A stretch of 64,000 bases of DNA from Scatophagus argus (lineage: Eukaryota; Chordata; Actinopteri; Scatophagidae). This document shows positions 51,601 through 64,000 of this stretch, one piece after another. The DNA lies in the NCBI RefSeq assembly GCF_020382885.2, contig NC_058506.1, positions 7,006,001 to 7,070,000 on the forward strand, written 5' to 3'. Under the pieces are notes generated by a model. It had not been told where the DNA came from, ran no database searches, and saw only the letters and a program-made list of their open reading frames with translations. Within the stretch, counting starts at the first letter, position 1. Each line of letters opens with the position of its first letter. The position numbers were made by a program, and so were the translations under genes.

Positions 51601-54600
51601 ATTGATAATTGACAAACATAATATAATATAATTTTATAATATAATATTCTTCTAAAATAAATTACAATATGCTTACAAAGAATATTTCTAATCAACATAG
51701 CTTTGCTCACCTCTCAAAAGTATCAAGGTCCAGAACTTCCTTTTCTCTGCCCTTTTTTAAATGTTTATTCTGCACTGTGGCTTTAGGACTGGAAAAATTA
51801 GGACTAAAGCTACAGACTGGGAGCATACATCAGATGCGGTTCAAAAGTTAAAAAACAGACTGACCTAAACAAACAAGTAACACAAAATAAATGATAAGAC
51901 CTGCGTCACTGGAGCTGTTGCTACATATTTATCAATGGAAGGTTTAAAGTTTTAAGCTGTTGTTGCACAATAACCGTTTGTTTGCATTATGTGTACGTGT
52001 GTTTTATCATTGTTTGATTATGATCCTTGTCAGCCAAATGAATTATCCTCTTGGGGCAGTAAAGGAAGTCATTACCACATATGGAATGTTTTGCTCCACA
52101 TTTTTCAAAGAAGTAAGACACATTTTTGAAAAACAAACCACTTCTTGATTTTGTATTCTTTGTTTAATAAAGACAGTAAAGTGATCTGTGATATCCAGTG
52201 ATCATATGATTCATTCAAAACCGCAGTGAAATCAGTGAGAGTGTGATATGTTCCACCATCAATGCGTTTACACACCTTTATCCGTCACGTTCAACATGAT
52301 GGAAACAGAATATACAGATGAGACTGGAAATTGTTATCTGTGTTATGCAGGATTACTAAGTCAAATTAAAACACGTTCAAGGCTATATAAAAACCCCATG
52401 CAATTTCCTGCTCTGTTGTATATAAATTCAACCAGTTCTTTCTCCTTCCTTTTCCATTGTGTTCTGTCATATTACATTTCCATTACGGGGGAAGCCGCTC
52501 TCTGATATCTCGTGGATTACTGCTCCTCTGAAGCCCCTCTGCAGGACACTTGACCCTGGGAGGAGGAGTGAGAGCAAACCCCAATCTACCCTCTTCCACC
52601 CCTCTTTGCCCCCGCGGAACACTGCCAGTCCATGTCCACGTCAAAATGAGTCATTATTTTTGTCTGTGAATCAAAAAGGCAGCAATGTTTCCGTATAAAG
52701 AAACAGGAAAGGAAAGATTTCATATTTGGGGGATATAAAAGCATAAAAGAGGTTGCATGTTAACAAAATACACTCATATTAACTGACAAACATGTACTGA
52801 CACGGGAACGGAAATCATCTCCATAGTTTCGCTGCTGACCGGAAACTTGGCATAGCTACTGAATTTGTTGCCACATTTGGCGTGTATCTGCAGGAGCTGT
52901 TTGTCCATAAATAATGAGGTCACACAGCTACAACTCATGAATGTGATCATGCAGACTTGACAACCATGCTGTCTCAGTGCATCCCGGCCATCCCATGATA
53001 TAATCTAATTGCATATTAGCTCCCTGAGTACAGACAAATGTATGCTGTTTGTGTAGCACCTACTTACATTGCATGGAAGCACACACACACTGTTTTCTCC
53101 CACTTCATTGCCAATTTTTGATGTAGCACTTTATTAAATAAACCAAATTGAGTTTGTTAGCCCTATATTTGACCTAATTTCATATTCCTAACAGGGCGAC
53201 ACAAAAATCTACAACTAAATCTAATCTTTATGGGATGTTATGTGGTGAGGGCATAAACATTAGAAATGTGCTTATATTGACTTAGCTGATTATACCAGAC
53301 AGATAAAGTGAGAACACATGTTGAGTTCAAGTTGCGTTCACACACATTATCTGTGTTTAAGAAGAAGAGTGCTATAATTTCAGAAACAAGTCTTGACTGA
53401 AGCTGTAACTGATTCCATTTTCTCACGGTGACTCTGCATCCCGTTTGCAAAGACAAACAGCACCACATTTACTAAAGATTAGTTTTTCTTTTCAAGCTTT
53501 AACCATGTCACAGTCATAAAGCATGTGTGCAAGCACATATTATTCAAAATCTGCAGTTATATGGCATATTTAGTATACAGGCACTTTATATTTTGTTGTG
53601 TTACTGGTATTACTGCAATGTAATACTACATGCAAAATTATCATTTGTAACTATAACACTTGGATACACTATAACACAAGTTTGGGGAGACTTTCTTTCA
53701 TGGAAAAAACAAACAACTGTCAACTGTCCCCAATATTTGAGTAATATCAACAGTGACTAGCTTACTGCTGGCATAATTAAATCAGGGAATACAAAGTGAG
53801 AATTGCTAATGTGTTTCAGTGTCTTCTCTACAACACAGGACATGGCTTAAAGCAGGAGATGCAAGTTGGAAAACAAAACTTCAGTGCCTCTGCTGAAATT
53901 GTACTCAACCCCACAGTCATAAGCAAAGCTAAATGTGCTACAGTACGTCTTCCAAGTGAGACAAAGACAGTTTTGATTATTTCACGCTAATTAAAACTTA
54001 TTCAGAGGATATACTGATAAAAGTTGTCAAACTGCCAAATGTAGAGACTGAACTTTTTGAAGAAAACAAAAATGCCTAACAAGGAACTGCTAGCACTTAC
54101 TCTGGATTAAAGCTGTAAGCACGTTTGCTTTGCTCAAACCAAGTGCAATATAAGTGTGATAGTTGTTCGCATCAAAGTACAGCATCAGTGCTCAGAAGAC
54201 ATTTCATTTTCTCATCAAAACAAAACAAACAGAAAAAGAGGTCACATAAGGACACTCCGCCCTTCTGCTGTCAGGTTAGCTGATGATTCAAAGAGAAAAG
54301 CAGACACTCATTCTTTCACTAATTGTTAACAGATAACAAACCACAGCTAAACGGACTTAAGAAGAAACCAGAAACTGATGTCTGCTCAGTTTGTCATACT
54401 TTCACATTATTAGTGTTAGATTTGTAAAGATGCATTCATTAGCATCCTGTAGATGTAGAAAATCACAGTTCGCTGTGCTGGAAAGAAGAATAACAGGGCA
54501 ATTTGCACAAAATTTGTCTGAAATGTCTGTCAGTGCACAGCAGGCTGCCCTGGGAGAAAAGCACTGTAGTGGAAATGAGTTTGTCCTCTCTGAAACTGCT

Positions 54601-54954
54601 TGACAACATACACACATGTAGCCTAATAGATATTAAAACACAATAGTTATTACCTTCAGCTCACAATGTCCAGTTTTGTCCATTTATGCCTATAAATGAA
54701 TTCTGGAAATTGTATCTCTCTGCATTTGTTCCCCCATCTGGCAAAAGTCTCTTTAAGAAAATGGCCTGTTACCTTTGCTGCTATGTGTAAGATTTTACAC
54801 TACACTGTGTTGTCAAATGATTTGCATATGTTCCACTGGATTAAAAGCATGCATGAATCATTGGTGCCACATACAGCTTAATGTGGCACAGAAATTCCAA
54901 AAAATGCAAATCAGTGTGAGTTTGGAACATGCTTTCAGTGCTAGACTGCCCAGG
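51601..54954. other. Gene-poor stretch; no gene seen
   Basis: No supported exon. The part from about 52860 to 53050 is less AT-biased and has homeodomain- and POU-like words (GCATATTAG, ATAAATAATG), so it could be a regulatory element, but this is only an impression. Confidence 0.35.
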
Positions 54955-55500
54955 ATGTTAACACTGAAATATCTCAACAACACAGACACGCTTTGTGGCA
55001 GTAGCTGAACTTTCTCACAATCCCTCACCGTGATCTACATCTCAATAACTATTATATTGATTGCATATGGATCTACACTGTATGGATTTCCCTGAGTTTC
55101 TGTACAGACATTCATGCTCCCCAGACAACAAATTCAACTGACTTTGATCATTACCTAAATTTTTCAGCATCATGAAATAGACATTTCTGGCTCTGAATGA
55201 AAAGTGCCAACAAGTATGAATTAAATTTCCATGAAATTTGAACTGCACCTGCATGTTCTCACAGGGTGAATGAATCAGTTTTCATCTGATGCCAACATTT
55301 CATTGTCCAATGGTTTGGTTCATAAAAAAAAAAAAAAAAAAAAAAAAAAACCCTGCAAAATGAATGACATTGCCATCAGCCTCAGCTGCATCTTGTTTGT
55401 TTGTAAATGATAGCATGGTAAACTAAAATAGTGACAACTATAAATATTAGCACCTTAGCATTGTCGCAGTGAGCATGTTAGAATACTCACATTGTAATGT
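54955..55500 (+). repeat. Fuller copy of the 'ATCTCAACAACTAT' fish repeat with an internal A27 run
   Basis: GAAATATCTCAACAACACAG, ATCTCAATAACTATTATATT, CTGTACAGACATTCATG, GCCATCAGCCTCAGCTG and AGCATTGTCGCAGTGAGCAT occur in the expected order. An uninterrupted run of 27 A at 55324-55350 sits inside it. The family is shared with 34960-35160 and 50860-51600. Confidence 0.6.
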
Positions 55501-55761
55501 TATAAAAAAATGTGACTTTTATCTTGCACGTGGTAGTGGTCTCTAAGGAGTTTTACTTGAAACTCTATATTAGCTTCTTGGGTTCTCATTGCAACACTGT
55601 TAGCTAGGCTACACCTACCTGAAATTGCCTAAAGCAACAGAAATAGAGAAACATCTCTTTTTTGCCACCTGTTAAATAAAGGTCCATTCATTCATCCCTC
55701 AGCTCTCTTTTTAACTGACTAACTTAAATTTGAGTCATTTTGTGAGGAACTGCACATTGTT

Positions 55762-56245
55762 TCAATGGTCCATTATTCCAAAACCCTTTATTCCAAAAAA
55801 TGTCCCGCTTGACCAAAATTCCATGTCTGACAGCTCATTTTCCTGAAAACTAATGCCCATTGCTCCAAAGGCTGACTGCTGGGAAGATACACACTGTAGA
55901 TGCTAGCCATGTCCATGGTGTTGGATCGGCAGGTGTTAACAGACTATCTTTCTGGCCTTACACCAAATGACATTTCAAGCAATTTTATGTCGCAGACAAA
56001 TTTCCGATGTCACAATTAACTCATGAGTGTTTGGCCTCAGTTGGTGCACACTTCCATCACAAAAGTCATTAGGATGAGTGACTAAACAGAGAGCGTGTAC
56101 TTTCAGAGCAATGGGCCTTCAGAGCAGTGGCCATTCGTTTTTGCTGTAGCAGGCTGTCAGTCAAATAGGCTGTTGGTCCACTGGGACATATTTTGGACTG
56201 TTGGGGTTTTTAGACTTATGGGCCATCAGAACAATGGCACGGCAC
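55762..56245. mobile_element. Fold-back element with long imperfect inverted arms
   Basis: The left arm (about 55765-55880) contains CCATTATTCCAAAACCC, TCCAAAAAATGTCCC, TTGACCAA, CTGACAGC and GCCCATTGCTCCAAAGG. The reverse complement of the right arm (about 56110-56245) contains CCATTGTTCTGATGGCCC, TCCAAAATATGTCCC, TGGACCAA, CTGACAGC and GGCCACTGCTCTGAAGGCC in the same order. The arms align over about 110 bases. No transposase frame is present, so it is a non-autonomous element. Confidence 0.6.
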
Positions 56246-59214
56246 CATTTTTGCATGTTTTGTATATTCAGCATTCTTTACCTGTTCCTCATTCACCTTG
56301 GCTTTCCGGCACTTTTCTGTGCACAGGTAGAGGACAGCTTGTGTGAGCTTGTGAGCTGGCAGCTGCCCATGGCTTTTTATGCAGTTGCTGCTGAGGGCCG
56401 CTGGACCTCAACCAGACGGACCAGTGAACCAAAATAATGAGCTGAAAGTGGCTGAAGGCTGCATAGAGTTGCAGACTAAGGTGTTATTTTTTGGTGGCAT
56501 TGGCAGTGGTAGTAATCCTTTCACCTCGCAGGGAGTTATTTGATTTAAAGTTAATATTGCTTAATGGAAAAGGAAGGCTTTTTAAATTTACTTGTTAAGT
56601 CGTGGGTCGAGACCATAAGGGACAACCAGTGCTTAATTTGGAAATACTGTATTACAGGGAAATATTAGTATTATTTGATTTAGCGTGTTAACACATGAAC
56701 ACCTGCAGACCAGACACACAAACAACACAGCAACAATACATTTTTTACACACCACAAATATGTCCAGTATGTAGAAATATGATTCCCTCTGAAGTCCATT
56801 TTTCTTATATAAAAGCTTGAAAAGAAACACACAACATTAAAAACAGAAACTAGTAAAAACTTCTGTCTGACACACTGAGTACTGTATAGATGCCCTAACA
56901 GCCCACAAGCAAATTTGGAGGCTGCACACTTTATGAGGCTGTTAATGAGGATAAATGAAGGTTTGACTAAATCAAACATATGGGTAAACAAACATACAAA
57001 CAACATTTAGATGGATGTTAGTTGTTGTACAGTTATTCAAAATGGTGTGCACATCTAATTTGCACAGGCACAGCCTCGGTGATGCTGATGTTCCTGAGGC
57101 CTAACAAACATGTTAGTATCCAAAGATAATTTTCTCCAATATCTGCCTCCAGCCCTATCCAGTTACCACAAGAGGAACACAATAATGTTGTTGCTGTGAT
57201 TAGATAACAGACACACACTAAATAGCTCTTCTGTGCCACTATGTGAATTTCAGGAATACTTTTATGGCTACAAGAAGGGTTGAACTGAGAACTATTTGTC
57301 TTTGAACGTTGACACTGCAGTGTCATGTAGATAACAGGTTGTGTCATTCACTTTGAAAGATATTCTCTGATATGGAACAAATGGTAATTGCAATACGTTA
57401 TTTGGCCTATTTATGTTTTGTTTTATAGACCCATTTGTCTTTGGCTTTATGATTCAGTGGAGTGCTGTTGCTGCATTGTTTAGCAGTAACAGAATTGGCA
57501 GGTTCATTTGCAGAGAGCTGCAGACTCTCAGCAAAACTCTTAAATAAAGCCTTTAAAGCTCAGTGAGCATGGCTGAGGCTTGCTAATCCCATTTTCTAAG
57601 TTTCTACATTGACGCCTCTTTGTTCTTATCTGTATGCTTTTTGTTCTGGTTAGTAAGTTTCTTTAAAGCTAGTATTATCTGATAAGATTTATATAAAGCA
57701 ATCATTTAACATTACACTTAAAATTAAGTTTGATTTCTAATAGCACATTATAAATAATGTTAATCCTTATAAAAGGCCCTTCAAATTAAATATAAATTGA
57801 AATATGAATTATATAAATTCACACAATATGTCTTAAAGCTTTTAATTCCAAAAGCTGAAAAAAGTAAACTCCATGCTCTCCTTGACTCTGGGTGTTTACT
57901 CTCTAGAAGCTCTGCTCAGCATTGCCCACTTCTCTGTCCTCCAGTCTTGCCGTCTTGCAGCAGCTGTCTGCCATTAGCAGGGTCACTCATTAATCTGAAC
58001 GCTGGCATTTGTCCCTCCGCTTAGCTCTATTAGTACAATTAACTGCACATCATTTGTCAAATATTTGCATAAAAAATTCTCCAAAAGGCACCGACACCAC
58101 AAACACAGCTGCGAGGTTAAATTCAGTGACTCTTATACTTTAATATTATTTAAACATGACACCAAAACTTTTTTTGTACCAATTTCTTCTGTAAAGTTGG
58201 ACATTTTAACCTAAAGTCTTATGAGGATTGACTTGCTTTGGATCCAATCTTTAGTGGCTATTTGGAGAACTTGCAGCCCACGAGCCTCAAGCTAAGAGGA
58301 GTGAACTAAAGATCATTTCTGTCTAACTCCACACCCTGAAATATTTTTTTATTTTCAATCTTGTATTCTTCATCTCCAGCTAAACATAATCTGAAGCAAT
58401 TTGAAACTTCAAGCAGCTAGCTCTAGAGTCAGGAAAAAGGCTTTCAACAACTTTCTTCCTCCTAACACCAGTAAACACACTCTGAAGTTATTGCAATGTT
58501 CTGCTGCACATTTATGAATATAATTGGCTATTGTCCAAACATGTAGCTGTACATGTTAGCATGCATGGATGCACTGTTGCTATTTCCACATCCACTCAAA
58601 GTAGACAGACATGTGCTACCTGCATCAGACTGCCACATTTTTGCAGTTGCTATGAACCCACATTTCACTTTGGTACCATTGTTGCATGAATTTCACTTTC
58701 AGTTGGTATTATTTCTTCTTGGAGGTATTTTAATTAAAGCAGATAAATATTTTCTGCTCAAGTCTCTGCTTGGCTTACTGCTCAGATACACTGTTTATAA
58801 GTTCTTTGCTCGCAAGCTTTTATCCAAAAAAATCACTAAATCTCATATTCCCATTGCATTGATAATTTATGAAACCATCCACAAGGTTTTGTTTCATGTT
58901 GCTGTATCCATGAGTGTGTTCATGGGTTTGTGCATGTGCACATGAACACTTTGACTGTGACTCACGCTTCATTGCAGCTCTTGGTCATGTCATTGTTTTA
59001 CTCAGAAACCTTTTATGAAGTTCAGATTGTTTGGGGATTTGGAGACCATCAGCACAATTGGCAAAGACATAATGAATGTTTCTCTATTTTGCGTTCTAGC
59101 TAAAAATGTTCTTTATTTCACTCATATAGTGTACAAACAGCAGTTTAGCATTCAGAGTTAAACAAAGCTCAGACAAATGAACAGATTTACAGACAACCAG
59201 TCAGTAAATAATCT
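56246..59214. other. Gene-poor stretch before the insyn2b 3' end; no gene seen
   Basis: An open frame at 58553-58945 has no family likeness and AT-rich codon use. About 57880-58060 looks less repetitive and could be conserved non-coding DNA. Confidence 0.35.
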
Positions 59215-59220
59215 TTTATT
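59215..59220 (-). other. Candidate insyn2b poly(A) signal
   Basis: AATAAA on the minus strand lies about 460 nt past the insyn2b stop codon. Sequence between stop and signal shows no competing gene. Confidence 0.45.
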
Positions 59221-59678
59221 TTTGCATTTCAAAATGATTCCATTCAAAAACTTGTTTTATATTGAACATTTAGTCTGAGGAGAAGCAAGTAAGAGGACAA
59301 CTCAAAGGGAAATGTACCATCAACTGAAACTCAGTGCATTCATTTTAATAGTGCAAAGAGAACAGAATCTGTGGCTGCGGTTAACCATACATTTTATGCA
59401 GGCAACATAATCAACGAAAAACATTAAGTTTCAAAAGTGAAATAAAGAATTCCTTATAGTTGATACTCGCTGAAGAGGCGGATTTGAGTACAGAATCCTG
59501 CTTATCAGCTTTGACAATGTGCAGGAGAGTGGAACTCTATGGGGTAAGACTCTAATTTAAAGTAATCTCATTGCATGGGATGGAAGGGAATAGTAAGAGT
59601 CCTCTGCAAAGGCGTCTGCTGGTCAATTGTAACACAGGCTTATGGCTATTAAATCACACACAGGTATTGTAAAGAGGT

Positions 59679-64000
<4,322 letters not shown>

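Noticed and set aside
58553..58945. Open frame of 130 codons on the plus strand with hydrophobic runs
   Set aside because: AT-rich codon use, no recognisable domain and no flanking splice signals. Probably chance.

Overview
This window is vertebrate nuclear DNA, almost certainly from a teleost fish. The genes are split by GT-AG introns, coding density is low, the non-coding DNA is AT-rich, and it carries dispersed repeats that I recognise from fish genomes. All gene names come from reading the translated exons and joining them at splice sites with matching phase; no database was searched.

Layout from left to right. (1) 332-1028, plus strand: the last three coding exons of a claudin, closest to claudin-7, with its 3' UTR running to a poly(A) signal at 1909. 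(2) 5177-10176, minus strand: a complete 11-exon nucleophosmin gene (npm1, 310 aa), convergent with the claudin. (3) 12834-29460, minus strand: kcnip1, encoding the Kv-channel-interacting protein KChIP1. It has seven shared exons (12834-15258) and two alternative first coding exons, one about 5 kb and one about 14 kb upstream. (4) 29.5-41.8 kb: no recognised gene; it holds a decayed non-LTR retrotransposon and several repeat copies. (5) 41869-43265, minus strand: a two-exon histamine H2-type receptor (hrh2). (6) 43.3-59.2 kb: no recognised gene, but a nested SINE insertion and two elements with long inverted repeats. (7) 59679-64000, minus strand: the last three coding exons of insyn2b (FAM196B), cut by the right edge.

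All four minus-strand genes have human relatives that I recall on chromosome 5q35 (NPM1, KCNIP1, HRH2, INSYN2B), so the block looks like conserved synteny. The claudin at the left edge is not part of that human neighbourhood. Three of the genes act in excitable or synaptic tissue: KChIP1 tunes A-type potassium channels, H2 is an amine receptor, and INSYN2B belongs to an inhibitory-synapse protein family. npm1 is a housekeeping nucleolar chaperone. This is a chromosomal neighbourhood, not an operon.

The points most worth checking are: the second kcnip1 first exon, which lies far upstream of the first; a Tyr in place of the histamine-contacting Asp in TM5 of the H2 receptor; a GC-AG intron in npm1; two SINE copies with 11-bp target-site duplications, one inserted inside an older repeat; and a fold-back element near 56 kb. 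I found no CRISPR array, no convincing tRNA or rRNA gene, and no sign of a wholly new gene system.
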